DNA of 64,000 nucleotides from Panicum virgatum. Lineage: Eukaryota > Streptophyta > Magnoliopsida > Poales > Poaceae. Shown here one piece after another: positions 9,685 through 21,863 of the stretch; position 1 is the stretch's first letter, and each line of letters begins with the position of its first letter. The position numbers and the translations under genes were made by a program. Below the pieces are notes generated by a model, which saw only the letters and a program-made list of their open reading frames with translations, had not been told where the DNA came from and made no database searches. The stretch spans positions 16,357,714 through 16,421,713 of the forward strand of contig NC_053149.1 of the NCBI RefSeq assembly GCF_016808335.1, in the 5' to 3' direction.

Positions 9685-12600
9685 TGTAACACCCGGTTTA
9701 TAAAAGTACATAAACCGAGCAATCATATACGTGCCAAGATCAAGTCACATGTATATACAACAGAATGAACAGTATATCACAGCACATATCACGTAAAAAG
9801 ATATAATAAAACGAATACGAATGTTATTTATTACATTAATGACATAAATGTCTGATACAGCGGAAGCGAAGTACAAATACGATAAAAACTCTCCGAAGCT
9901 GAGCAGGGCGCCACAGGGACGTCGATTGGGAGACGAACGCCTAGAAGTCCTCGTAGTCCTGGTAGCGCTGAGCGAACTCCCTCGCGTCGGCAGGAACTGA
10001 GCAGCAATAGAGTATCCCCAAGAGGAAAAAGAGTAGAGTAGGCAAGAGTGAGTACACAACTTGTACTCAACAAGTATAACACAAACTATGAGGCTCTAAG
10101 ATTGGCTGACTCTACTGCATTAGCTTTTAATCTTGGCAAAATTTTATTAAAGCTATTTACTACAAGTTGATGAATTACCATAAACCCAGTTACATAGTAA
10201 TTAATCAGAATTAATCATGTTATTACTGAGAACCAAACCGAAACCACCAAGGTAACCCCGAGAGGCACCCCCTCGTCGGAAGGAGTTAACCCCACTAATC
10301 AAAAGGAGGATCTGGGCCGCTCATGACCGTGAGCACGGCTAGTATACCAGTTTTACACTCTGCAGTGGTTGCACATCTTTACCCACAAGTCGTGAGCTAC
10401 GCTAGTTGTTCATCACACTTCCTTAGGTGAGATGACTAGCAAACTCACTACGAGGCCGTTACAAAGGACACGTTGGTAAGGTGTAACCGCTAAGGAATCA
10501 GGCTCCGCAATGATGGTAACCACCTCGAGGGGTACACAGACCAAGCCTCGTAGCCTGGCCACCATTGAAGCTCACCACCCCCATGCCCCGTCGGTAAGTT
10601 ACTCCCAAACCAAAATGACCTAATTAGTAAGCCAAGACCGTCCCATTCCAGTCTTGTGGTAGCGCTGTTGTCCCAGGTTGTCGCTCTATGAACCGGTCCT
10701 ATGGAGAGTGGCCAACCAGGCAGTAAGAACCGTGCTGGCCCCCTAAACCATGTTTCTATCAAAACCAATTTTAACGAGACGTGAGCCACTCAAGCCACAC
10801 AGAGGGCCACTCTCAGAATTAAGTTGCATAAACCATTAATCAAATTAATTAAAAAGGACCAAGTGTGTTATAGCGCGGCACCTAGCACAACTAACCAAAA
10901 TGCAACCCAAAGGATACATATGAAGGATATAAAGTGGCTAGGAAAGTCCTTATAGGCATACAGTATTAAGATGCAGTATGAAAATGTATTTAAAAGTGAT
11001 AGGTTGTTCATGTTATACTTGCCTTCCTCAAACTGTTCCTGCTGCTCAAACGGCTCTGAAGACGGCTACTCCGGGTACTGGTATTGGGGCTCCTCAGATG
11101 GATCAACGTCTACTCTCGAACACATGGCCAAAACAAGGCACAACAATAAGCATACAAGCAAACACTAACAAAAGCTAAGAAACAGTACATCAATACATAT
11201 AAACAGCACACTAAACTAGTCTAAAACTATTCTACGTGTTACAACGATCGCGTGGACATAAAGAACGCCTAAAACGGAGCTAGAACGCAAAAACTAGAGC
11301 TAAAACAAGGTCTAGGGGCTTATCTGCGAGAAAAACTAAGTTCCGGGGGGTTTTCTGCAAAAATTGAGGGCCTAAACATAAATAAAGGGTAGTTCTGGGG
11401 TCTAACTCGCGAAATCGGCAGCCAAGGATGGCGGGTACTATTTTTGGAAAGGTTGGGGGCTAAAACAATAAAAACAGGGCCCATCCGTAATTTCTTTTGA
11501 ACTAACAGGACCGCGGGTTGAATAGCGAAAATTCCAGGGACTCTTTAACAAAAAGACCAGGTGAAGGGGTACGTTTAGATCTCGGCCGTAGGATTTGGAT
11601 CTGAGGGTTAGGAATCGATGGGTTATGGATCCAATCGTGGGCGTCCATCTGAGATCGGGGCGGCCAGGGCGGTTCGGGCGCGCGGGGTAGCGGCGGGACG
11701 TCGCCGGAGCTCTGCTCCGCGGCGGCGACCGGAGTTGGGACATCTGGGTTTACAGACCTCCGTTTGGGCTGGGATTTGGCCGGGGAGGGCCAGCGTGGAA
11801 CGTGTAAACCACCTGGCCACTCAGGGGAGGGGTTTAGGGCTCGGGATGTCGTGCGCGGCGGCGGGGAGGTGCTAGGCCATGGCGGGTCTCGTCGGCAACG
11901 GCGTTCTGACCACTAGAGTGGCCTATTCGTCTCTTTAGCGTGCGCAAACGGGGAAGGGGTGCCAAGAGGTGCTCACCAGGGTGCAGGTCGGTCGGGGAAG
12001 CCGTGCAGAGGGCGTGACGGCGGCGTCCGGCGGCGAAGCTCGGTGGAGCGCGATGACGGGGTTGCTGGAGTGGAGCTCCAGCCTTCTGATCCTCTTGGTT
12101 CGACTCCTGGCGGTGCTGTGGAAAGGCTACGGGGGTCAGGGGGGCTCCGGAGTCGCCGGCGGCGAGGAATCAGGGCGGCGGGCGGGTTACCTGCAGTGGG
12201 GGTTCGGGTGAAATTCCCGACGAGTTGCGGACTGGAGTCGAAGGCTGCGGGTTCGGGAAGATCCCAGGGCACGGGGCGGAGCTTTTGCGCGGCTCCTGTG
12301 AAGCTGGGGCGCGGCGGAGCGTTGTGGTCGCGGCGGCGCAGGCGACTCTGCGCGGCGGGGCGACACGGGCGTGGCTAGCTAGGGTTTGGGTGGCGGCGCT
12401 GGAAGATGGGAAGGTCCAGGGTGCGGCTGCGGGGTGGTTTAAAGAGAAGGGCCGAGAATATCGGGGGGGGGGGGAGGGCGTGCCTTGGGGAGCGCGGGCG
12501 TGATCCTCGGTGAGATCACCGGTTTCAGTTAGCGCGGGGAGGAAGAAAGGAAGGGAGAAGAGGGAGCTGGCGCGTGGGACCAGCGTGTCAGAGGCGGGAC

Positions 12601-13077
12601 GCGCGCGAGCGGGCGGAGGCAGGCCGCGGTGTGGGCCGTGCGGGAGTGGGGCGCTGCGCAGCGGCGAAGCGGACCGGTCGGAGAGCGGGCTGGGCCGGTG
12701 TGCGGTTCGCGTGCGGGGTGAGGACTGGCCGAGCGGGCGTCCTGGGCCGGGAGAGAAAAAGGGCGCTGCTGGGCTGCGGAATCGGGCCGATTTTGGTGTT
12801 TTCCTTTTCTATTTCTAGTTTTCTCTCTTCTTTTTCTTTTCCAAACTTCACACAACCTATTTGAATTCAAATTCGAATTTGAATTCAACTCTAGCACTCA
12901 AACAAATAAAACAATGCTCCAGCATGAATGCTCAAACATTTTAACCCTATTATAAATTTTAATTACTTGAGGATCAAAATTAGATTAAATGCAAGTCTAA
13001 ACACAACAAACCTTAGAAATTTAATTAAAGCCAATTAAATTTATTATTAAAGCTGAAAATTAAATTAGGGTGTTACA
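9685..13077 (-). repeat. Long LTR (3.4 kb) of the nested element
   Basis: On the minus strand it begins TGTAACACCCTAATTTAATT at 13077 and ends in TGTTACA at 9685. The upstream GGGGTAGGATT acts as the presumed polypurine tract. Its first 300 bases match the sequence that begins at 63428, including runs of AATTTGAATTCAAAT and CATGCTGG. GC-rich between about 11600 and 12800, with many open frames that are compositional, and a G run near 12464. Confidence 0.82.
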
Positions 13078-13134
13078 AATCCTACCCCATTACAGGAATC
13101 TCGTCCCGAGATTCTGGGTTGGCTAGCAAAGAGA

Positions 13135-14250
13135 TTAGGATAGGTCTTCATCAACTCCTCTTCCTTCTTCTGGCAAGTCCTCCGGAAGGACATCCGGGAA
13201 TCCAACCACTACGCGAATACCATCCGTGGGTCTAGCCTCCATCTGATGAAGAAAACCAGAAGGCTCTGTAGCACTGACTGTCACCTCTTGGCCATTAGAT
13301 GCTAACAAGTGAACTGACCGCTGAGCACAATCAATTCTGACTCCCCACTTGGCAAGAGTATCCATTCCCAGAATCACATCAATACCCTTGGTGTCTATCA
13401 CCATCAGATTTGTACTGAACTTTACTCTCCCTATGGAAACACTGACTCGGGGGCAGGAGATATGAGACCTCAATTGTCCTCCAGGTGAAGATACTAACAT
13501 GCACTTCTTTAAAGTGTTAGTACGAATACCATGATGCTCAACAAAAGACTGTGCAATAAAGGAATGCGTAGCACCAGTATCGAACATCACCGTAGCTGGA
13601 TATGAGTTGACCATGGACGTACCAATAACCACGTTCGGAGACTCGGCCGCTGACTCGGCCGTCACATGGTTCACCTTCCCCTGTCGTGGAGCTCTGGGTT
13701 GGGCTGGGCGCCCCTGCTGTCCTGCCTGCCGTGGAGCCGGTGGAAGGCGCTTCTGTGGACAACTTTTGACATAATGACCTTTTTGCCCGCATTGGTAGCA
13801 CATGCGGTGGTGGTGAATGGCGTTACTTGGTTGACCTCCATGTGAACTTAGCATCACATCTTGCATCATTTCTGCTGCTTGCTCTTTGGACTCCTTGCGA
13901 CTGCGTGGCTGAATCACATTCATAGAGATAGTCAACCCATCAACATAATCATGGAGAGCTTGATTCTCGGCCTGTGTATCTCTAGAGCACTTAGGAACCT
14001 TTCTCTTCTGGATGGTCTGTAGCTCATCGACCGATGGAGAGTCAAGGAAAAGGGAATCCTCTGCTAGCTGCTCTTGATGGGACATCTTTCTCTTTGTACC
14101 GGAGAACAACCTCTGGTTCCTTCTAGTTGTGGCTTCATCTTCAGTCGCACGAACTTGACGACAAGGAACGCCATAGAATTGGCAACACGGGCAAGTTTTC
14201 TCACCATCACCCATTGCACTGTCTCCAAGGTCTTTTTGTTCTGCCGACAT
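13135..14250 (-). CDS. Gag zinc-knuckle and retropepsin ORF, 371 codons, intact
   Basis: A real ATG at 14250 opens an uninterrupted 371-codon frame. A CCHC knuckle (CYQCGQKGHYVKSC) lies near residues 150-163 and an aspartic-protease motif (MFDTGATHSF) near 225, followed by a gypsy-type protease fold ending DVILGMDTLAKWG. The C-terminus stops where the linker to reverse transcriptase would begin (FPDVLPEDLP). The usual capsid domain is not recognisable in the N-terminal 130 residues, which carry a CPCC motif instead. In intact elements this part binds RNA and matures the polyprotein. That it stays open beside so much decay suggests a young insertion. Confidence 0.82.
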   Translation of the reverse strand: MSAEQKDLGDSAMGDGEKTCPCCQFYGVPCRQVRATEDEATTRRNQRLFSGTKRKMSHQEQLAEDSLFLDSPSVDELQTIQKRKVPKCSRDTQAENQALHDYVDGLTISMNVIQPRSRKESKEQAAEMMQDVMLSSHGGQPSNAIHHHRMCYQCGQKGHYVKSCPQKRLPPAPRQAGQQGRPAQPRAPRQGKVNHVTAESAAESPNVVIGTSMVNSYPATVMFDTGATHSFIAQSFVEHHGIRTNTLKKCMLVSSPGGQLRSHISCPRVSVSIGRVKFSTNLMVIDTKGIDVILGMDTLAKWGVRIDCAQRSVHLLASNGQEVTVSATEPSGFLHQMEARPTDGIRVVVGFPDVLPEDLPEEGRGVDEDLS

Positions 14251-14481
14251 CTGAGCTGGGATAAAAGGAAATACAGATTGGTAAGGTCAAGGAAGAGAGA
14301 AAAACTCCATTATTTAAGGTTCTATCCTATTTAGACAACACTGCGCAGGCATCTCTACTGCTAACTCCAGATGGGTGTTACATAAATCCGGGAACAAGGA
14401 ACTAGAGCATAACTCTTCTGTTTCGTCTGAGAGATTCTCAACTTCTCCAGTACTATCTGTAGGCCGGGGTGTCACACTAGT

Positions 14482-16047
14482 ATCGCTGGCTTTGCTCATT
14501 CAGCGTTTGTTGCCTCTTTTGAGCCCAAAGATATTGGACACGCTCTTTCTGATTCTAATTGGGTCAATGCCATGCATGAGGAACTCGAAAATTTTGAATG
14601 AAACCAAGTTTGGGTCTTAGTCGAGCCTCCACCTGCTTGTAATCCCATCGGAACGAAGTGGGTTTTCAAAAACAAGCAGGGTGAGGATGGGTTGGTTGTT
14701 CGGAACAAGGCTCGTCTTGTAGCCCAGGGGTTTTGCCAAAAAGAAAGGATTGATTTTGAGGAAACTTTTGCCCCTGTTGCTCATTTGGAAGCGATTCAGA
14801 TTTTTCTTGCATTTGCTGCTTCTAAGGGTTTTAAAATTTTTCAAATGGATGTGAAATCTGCCTTCTTGAATGGTTTTATTGAAGAAGAGATTTATGTAAA
14901 GCAACCCCCTGGTTTCGAAAATCCCAAGTTTCTAAACCGTGTTGACAAACTTCAGAAATCTCTTTATGGTTTGAAACATGCACCTAGAGCTTGGTACGAT
15001 AGGCTTAAAACCTTCTTGCTTACTCAAGGTTTTAAAATGGGATGTGTTGACAAAACTTTGTTCCTCATGTGGTCTGGCACTGATTTTCTATTAGTTCAAG
15101 TATACGTGGATGATATTATATTTGGTGGCTCTTCTCACGCTCTTGTTTCCAAGTTTTCTGAGCAGATGTCCAGGGAGTTCGAGATGAGCATGATGGGTGA
15201 GCTGCAGTTCTTCCTCGGGCTGCAAATCAAGCAAACTCCTCAAGGCACGTTCGTCCATCAAGCCAAGTACACGAGGGACTTGCTGCGGAAGTTCGACATG
15301 AGTGACTTGTCTCCTCAGCCAACTCCGATCAGCACATCGACGGCGCTTGATGAGGACTTGGACGGCGAGGCAGTGGACCAGAAGGAGTACAGGAGCATGA
15401 TCGGATCCCTCCTGTACCTGACGGCGACGCGACCGGACATTCAATTCGGCGTCGGCCTCTGTGCGTGGTACCAGGCTTCTCCGCGCACCTCCCACAGGCA
15501 GGTGGTGAAACGCATCTTCAGGTATCTGAAATTCACCCCTGAATTTGGTCTTTGGTACTCTGCGGATTCTTCTCTGGTTTTGGTGGGCTTTTCTGATGCC
15601 GATTTCGGTGGGTGTCGGTTGGATCGCAAGTCGACATCCGGCACTTGTCAATTTCTCGGTACATCTTTGGTGTCTTGGTACTCTCGCAAGCAGGCTAGCG
15701 TAGCGCGTTCTTCCACAGAAGCTGAGTATGTTGCTGCTGCTAGCTGTTGCTCCCAGATCCTTTGGATGAAACAAACCTTGCAGGTTTATGGATTGAGTTT
15801 TGGTAGGGTTCCCATCTTTGTAGACAACATGTCCGCTATTAGCATTGCAAAGAACCCTGTCCTATACTCCAGAACCAAACACATAGATATCCGGTTCCAT
15901 TTCCTGCGAGATAACCATGAGAGAGGCCACATAGACTTGAACCATGTCCCTTCAGAGAGGCAAACCGCAGATATCCTAACCAAACCTCTTGAGCAGGACA
16001 CCTTTGCTCGCTTGCGAGGGGAGCTTGGGGTTTGTTACCCCTTTTGA
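14482..16047 (+). pseudogene. Sirevirus reverse transcriptase and RNase H
   Basis: The reading frame continues from the Sirevirus pol across the nested insertion. One TGA at 14599-14601 interrupts it; otherwise it is open to TGA at 16045-16047. RT shows [12 protein letters not shown] and the catalytic YVDD (about 15103-15114). RNase H shows SDADFGG, STEAEY and a terminal ADILTKPL. Together they copy the element's RNA into DNA and remove the RNA strand. RT after integrase confirms Ty1/copia. Confidence 0.92.
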
Positions 16048-17407
16048 TCGCTGACTTTTCCTTGGTTAGCTTTGTAGGTCTTGTTTGCTTTTCTCTTTGT
16101 TTTCTAGGTTTGGTAGTTGCATTGTGCATATGCATTGTACATTTCTGCATTTTGCATTGCCTCACTTGCACTAGCATTTTTGTATACATTGCTATTATCT
16201 TCTAGTGCCTGCTAGTGTAAGTTGATAAATTTGATCATGTATAGCTTGCTCCACTGTGTATATGACATCATCTGAGTTAAGCTATTTTGATTTGAAAATA
16301 TGAAAATATGATCACCCTGTCTTGGCTACTAGCATGTTAGGGAGTGTTGATATGCTTTGCTATCTTATTCATGCTAGTGTAGCCTTTCATTCAGCAATTC
16401 ATACTTGAAATGATCTAAATTTGTTAAAATTGCTTGAACTGTTCTTGAAATGGATTGAAAAGATCTAGGTGGGATTGCTTGTCGCACTGATCGAGTTTTC
16501 GGGATGGCTCACTTTGCACTTGTGAGAACCCGGGCAAGGCTGTGCATGACTGAAACGAGTGTCTTAAGCTTCTGATTGTCTTTGGCACAGGCTTGTCCTC
16601 GTTGCTAAGTAAAGCATGACAAGCTTTCAATCCCTGGCCTTAAGAATTGCTTGATATAATTTGATTGAAAAATGAATGTTTGCAACATGCTTTGGTGGTT
16701 TTTGGCTCACCTGTATGAGTTTGATTAGCACTGTCTTTCTTTCCCTACTTGTTAGTGCTAGATCATGGGTGATGCTTTTATTTCTCCTAAACTGAACTTG
16801 CCTAGCTCTAGACTATTTTGATATACCCTTTTGAGCTAGATGCAGGTCTTGTTTATGGATGCACACGTGCTTGTGACTAGATGTTGCTCATATCCTTGTA
16901 TCCCTGAATGCTTTCACTTACACCTCCTGCATTGCATTCATTGCATAGCATCTGTTCAGGGGGAGTCTCAGCTTCCGGGGGAGCTATAGGTCTATTTAGG
17001 CTTGATGTGTGCATGTGCCAACAAGGGGGAGAATTTTTGGGAGACTTATTTTGATTTTTGAGAATCTTGCATCATTTTGGGGAGAGTTGCACTTGTGAGA
17101 GGGAAAAGCTTTGCTTGGGGAGTGTCTGCTTTGTTTCTGGGTCCTGGTTTTCCTCGTTTTCCCTCCACTTCCAGCATGACTGCGTCGAGCGTTACCTCTG
17201 TCTTTGAGGAGTCATGTTTTGGCTTTTGATCGATTGCGTCGAGCCGTTGCCCTTGCCTTAGGGAATCGATCTGTGCTTGATCAAGTGACTATTCTTGACT
17301 TTCTAGGCTTTTTGTCACTTGCTTGAGTTCTTCACTTTCTTGCTTCTATTTTATCACTTCTCCGTTTTCAGGTGGTGTGTTGACAATGCACTCATTAAGG
17401 GGGAGAT
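16048..17407 (+). other. Sirevirus 3' noncoding region with repeated polypurine tracts
   Basis: No coding potential. Purine-rich GGGGGA stretches recur from about 16955 (AGGGGGAGTC, GGGGGAGCT, AGGGGGAGAAT) to AAGGGGGAGAT directly before the 3' LTR. Multiple polypurine tracts are a known hallmark of Sireviruses; the last one primes plus-strand synthesis. Confidence 0.75.
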
Positions 17408-18994
17408 TGAGGAATGAGAGTACTCTAACCTGCTTGTGATAAGTGAATTGTCAACCGTGTGGTGTGATCGTGCGCTTGGTCTTTGGATTGCAGGTACACG
17501 GGCATCGAGTGTCGACGGAGAGTTGCCGTGGAGGAGCTCGGGCCGGGTGGCAGCTGTGGCGTCCACTCCTAGATCAAGGACGCAAGCGGCGATGGAAGGC
17601 GGGTTTCTTGGTTTGCGCCACAAAACCAAGCAGACGGACGGCGGTTGAAGACGCCAAGTCGTGGAGGCACGGGCGTCGGTCTCGGGACTGACAGAGGCGA
17701 CGGGCGTCGACGGCGTCTAGGGCCTCGCTGCGGGCGAGGAGGTGACGGGCGTCGAGCGGCGTATAGGACCATCAGAAGGCCGAGGCAGGAACGGCGTCTA
17801 GGGCCATCAGAAGGCCGAGGCAGGAATCTTCTCGCGCGTGAAGTTTTGGCGGTTTTCTCAAAACCGGCCACCTACCCGGGTTCGCGGACCCTCCAAAACC
17901 GCGGACCGAAACTTCGTCGACGTGGTGGCATCGCAGCAAAGACTTCGAGTCGAAGAAAGAAACTCTGCCGTCGATTGAGTCTGTACAGCGGGCTGCTGCA
18001 GACCCGACCGGTTTGACCGGTCCCATGGACCAGTCTGACCGTTCTGGCCGCGGCAGCTGAGTATTTAAGTCGCCCCTTCTCCAGGTCATGGGCTTCGAGT
18101 CTCTTGAGTCCTTTTCGGTTTTTCCTTCCCCTTCCCCCTGCTCTAGGTTAGGGCCAAGGTCTCCAACGCAAAGGAAGGTTTGATTATAGCTAATCTCTCC
18201 AATCTAGAGGGTGGATGATGGTGTTGTAGGCTCTAGCCTTTGTATAGGTGAATTCCTCTGAGATTAATGAATGAAATTCGTTTGAGATTCACCTTTGTGT
18301 GCTGAGTTCTCGTCCTCTCCCTCCTCTTTTGCGTTTTGGGTTCGAATTCTCCTCTTTTGGTGTGTTTTGTGTTTAGAGGAGACAACCCATTGAATTCGTG
18401 CTTTGTTGAACTCTTTGTGACGATTCCGATGCATCTAGCCTAGTGCCAAACCCCCTGGAATCGCGAGTTCACACGAATTGGAGTTTTTGTGTTCTTGAGA
18501 AAACCCCAATCCACTTTGATCTTCCCCCAAATTATCAAGATCCTTTAATCTTTTGGGAGAGATCTCTTGGGGATATGTTCACGGGATAAGTGTGAATGTA
18601 TCCTCCAAGTTTCGTTGGATTTAGACTTCGTTTGCTCGAGATTTGCCATTTGGAGTTTTGGTTGCGGGCTGTCTGGGAGCGACCGGTCTGACCGGTCTGG
18701 GTAACCGGTCTGACCGGTCTGGAATTTCAATTTCCAGCCCAACCGGTCTGACCGGTCTGAGCTAGCGGTCAGACCGGTCTGACTCAGCAGAGCTGCTGTT
18801 TGGGGAGTTTTCTCTTAGTGCTTCCGTTTCTCTTCCTAGGGCTTTTTGCTTAGAGATAGCTAGTCCATAGCTACTATCTCATCCTAGGTTCGAGGACTTG
18901 TGGTGATTTTCGGGATATAGGCCGACGGATAAATTTCAAGTGATTTTGATCGGCTCCCATTCACCCCCCTCTTGTCGCCAGTTTCGGTCCCTCA
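17408..18994 (+). repeat. 3' LTR of the Sirevirus
   Basis: Begins TGAGGAATGAGAG after the polypurine tract and ends GGTCCCTCA, followed by the target duplication CAGTT and then Argonaute exon 18. Same ACCGGTCTGACCGGT clusters as in the 5' LTR (18005-18045, 18680-18785). Confidence 0.93.
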
Positions 18995-21779
18995 CAGTTA
19001 CCATGAACTTGGGATACCAATTGTCTCGGAGAAACTTGCATGCCTGCATCATCCATCGTCATTCAGAAGCACAAGATCATAAAAAAACGAGCAGAATGTG
19101 ATGGCCGGGTTCAGACAGGATAATTGGAGGCATGTTTACCTCAATAATTTTCGCTAGCTCAATGTTCAGCACCTGAGTAAACTGGCCCTCACTGACTCCA
19201 TCCCTAGGAAGCAAGGCAACAAAACAGCAACGCAAATTGGAAAATATATTTCATATTTTTTTTTCATTTGAAATATGAATGATGTATGAATAGACAACAT
19301 CATAATTGACATTTGTAACCACTTCTTATGACTGCTAACCTGAAAATGATAATTTGTTGCGGCAGTTTTCCGCAGCTGTTGGCGAAGTCTTCTATTAACT
19401 CCCTGAAATAATTTTGATCCCATATATCAACATTTGTAAAACATCCCATTAGCAGGCACTTGTGAAAACTATATTAACACCTTACCTAATGAGGCCGTGA
19501 TCATTATTTCCCTCTCGCTTGAACAAGGAGTCAATCATCTCTAGCCTAGGTGACTGGGTGCAGACAGAAGCTCTGTATTTTGATATGCAAGGCCACTCCA
19601 AAGAACTTACAACCTATAAATTATCAGTTAGAAGGTGCAACTGAGTTTCATACGCCACTTCCATCTAAAAACAGTGCAGAAAAGAGGCTAAAATGTACTA
19701 TTTACCGCAGCAACGGACGGTAAATCACGTTGTGGTGAACCATGGGAAACATCCATGCCAAGGATCATGGTTTCAACTCGTGACACGAGAGGTATGGCAC
19801 GCTTCTCTTCCATTTCCAGCAACGAGTTCAACCCGCCAAGCTGATTAATTAGCAACACAAAGATAGGCAAGGATTCAAAGGATCCATTGTTATTGTAAGA
19901 TATGATAAGCACAACCAAAGAAAGCCATATATAGTCACAGTATCAATGATAGCAGTGTGGAATACCTTAGCGTTTATTTTCAGAAGCACATTGGTTAGAT
20001 ACTGATCGTCAATTTTTTTAGGACTCAAGCATTGTGTGACAATGCCATATTTCACAAGACATGCCAGCTTCCATGGCCCTGACAAGAACAGTAAGAATAA
20101 ACATTTTGATACTCTTAGAAGCAGTAATGAAACTTGGAATTTGTCAGCCCAATCTTTAGAGAAGCAAACCATAAATGTCGCAGTTCTTCCTCTCAGGAAG
20201 AACACACAGTAGAAATGCTGGCGGCTGGTTGGGAAACCTTCTTTTTAACTGGTCAAATATGTTGTCCACCCTGTTTGGTGCAGGCGCCTGTCTCATTCTA
20301 GGGGTTCTCCCAGATCACCGCGTCTACAGGGTCTATTTGCTGCAAATCAATCTGGCTAATAAGACATACTTTTCAGAAAGGTGCAAGATGGGATGTAGAA
20401 CAATGAACATACCATTCCCTTAGCTTTTCCGCATTGGATGAGGCGTTGAACAAGATCCGGAATCTTACAATGTGAAGAAAAATCAACAACTGCCCATTGG
20501 TTTACCTTTGTAGCCCCAATGAGCCTCTGGGGACACAATTGGCAAGGTTACTGGCAGCTGAACGCAACCATGAAAATTATTAAGAGTGTTGACATGAAAA
20601 CATGAGCTCACTAACGTTGTTGTTGAAGTTCCACTTCCCATGTGACACAAAAATATCTCGACCATTCCCAGCTTTTAACTACATATGATAGTATTTTATC
20701 AGATATGCAAAGCTAAACCTCCAACTCATAAAAAAAAATTCAGGGAAAAGCCGGCAGTAGCTGAGTTCTGACAAACCTTTGGTGCATGAAGGACTCTACC
20801 ATCAACTTGAGTAAGCTCTGGAGCTATTGAGATGCCACACTTCTGCAGTGTGCTGTCGGAATTATAGTTGCTGCGTTTTAGAGCCTGGACTTGATATTAA
20901 ACATTAAAAAAGTTAATCAAACAGGATAGGGAAGTGAACTGGTAGTTTTTGACATCAGGACTTACGGCAGACAAGTCTGACTTCATCTCACTAGGGTTAC
21001 GCCGGGAATTCTGGACGAGCGAGGACCGTTGTGGCACTGTCAGAGCCTTTGTGTACCTTTGCAGCGACACCAGATTGCATAGCTGATAATCACAGAAACA
21101 TAAATGTAATTAGCAAAGGAAAGAAAAAAAATATTTTAGCTGAACAATGATGGCACAACAAGAACAATGCTGACTTTTCCTTTAAACGTTAAGCTGAACA
21201 ATATTGACTGACCTCTATTGGTATATATGTCGGACGCTTTGGCTTCCCCACATTCAAGCAGGGGAAGCTAACAGAATCTTTCAGTTTTATACCCCAACGC
21301 TTAAGGTAGTAATCGTAGACCGTAACTTCCACGGTATCAGAGCTACCATCATCTCTTTGCTTCAGAGGAAACCTGGATAGAGAATAGAAAATGTTGTAAG
21401 ACCTCATGAGGTGGCATAGCTGCTGAAACATTGAAACCAAGAATATTTTAGTCTCACTTCTGTTCAAAACAAGACTTCTCACTCAAACCAACAATCTTGA
21501 ATTCAGAGTTCATGTGAGTGGTTTTGATCCTCAAATTCTTCAATGTACGCTTTGCCTAAGAAAGTAGTCAATGATGAATGACATATTCAAATAAAAGTAA
21601 TGCTGTCAACTAGTCACTGTTTAGTACTAGCAATTATCGGGGCAAAACATCAGTATCGCTAAGGCCATAACTTACTTTGCCCCAGTCAATTCTGCGAGTA
21701 TCCTTGTCGTTAATATACTGGCTAGACATTATAAAATTAGTGACAGGCCCGGGTTCCAGAATCATTATTGTAGAAACAT
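18995..21779 (-). pseudogene. Argonaute central block: exons 5 to 18, PAZ, MID and PIWI
   Basis: Fourteen exons with compatible phases. Exon 5 (21779-21676) begins the PAZ region (VSTIMILEPGPVTNF). Exon 7 (21372-21213) ends PAZ with KPKRPTYIPIE. Exon 11 (20526-20413) reads NQWAVVDFSSHCKIPDL of the MID domain. Exon 12 (20339-20170) carries the frame slip: its first part ends ENP then TAG (20298-20300), while the second part, in another frame, runs from RMRQAPAPN to ERKNCDIYG. Exon 14 holds GMDVSHG with the first catalytic Asp; exons 16 and 17 join at FRDGVSEGQF with the second. Exon 18 reads ACKFLRDNWYPKFMV and is cut by the Sirevirus at 18995. Introns are short, as usual for plant AGO genes. 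Confidence 0.95.
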
Positions 21780-21863
21780 CTAGCACCAATTAAAAAAAAA
21801 GTCATGTGTAATGCACCATCACTATACTGCTTTTTGCAATGATATTGATCACAAAGTAGTATC

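Larger units (their letters stand above)
9685..14476 (-). mobile_element. Nested LTR element with one long LTR and a Gag-protease ORF
   Basis: Flanked by an exact 5-bp target duplication CTAGT (9680-9684 and 14477-14481); removing the insert restores the Sirevirus pol frame. On the minus strand the element starts TGTGACACCCCGG and ends CCGGGTGTTACA. It has a 3' LTR (13077-9685) and an ORF for zinc knuckle plus protease (14250-13135), but no capsid, RT, RNase H or integrase. The left 230 bp (14476-14251) does not resemble the start of the LTR beyond the first ten bases. Protease type is Ty3/gypsy-like. Nothing in it could drive its own transposition. Confidence 0.85.
2523..18994 (+). mobile_element. 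Sirevirus-type Ty1/copia retrotransposon, with a nested element
   Basis: Flanked by LTRs (2523-4087 and 17408-18994) and by a 5-bp target duplication with one mismatch (CAATT 2518-2522, CAGTT 18995-18999). Primer-binding site matches initiator tRNA-Met. Domain order is Gag, protease, integrase, reverse transcriptase, RNase H, which defines Ty1/copia. The long Gag with coiled coil, the second zinc finger and the multiple polypurine stretches near the 3' LTR point to the Sirevirus (SIRE/Maximus) lineage. It sits inside exon 18 of the Argonaute gene in the opposite orientation. It is dead: stop codons, frameshifts, a 1.1-kb internal duplication and a 4.8-kb insertion at 9685-14476. Confidence 0.93.

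Noticed and set aside
11600..12900. Cluster of long ORFs on both strands
   Set aside because: GC-rich interior of the 3.4-kb LTR of the nested element; frames overlap on both strands without recognisable domains.
13135..14250. Host aspartic-protease gene
   Set aside because: The retropepsin motif is preceded by a retroviral CCHC knuckle, lies between LTR-type sequences with a target duplication, and ends at the RT linker: it is a transposon ORF.
19166..21482. Separate short minus-strand genes suggested by isolated ORFs
   Set aside because: These are exons of one Argonaute gene plus read-through into introns; phases and splice sites join them.
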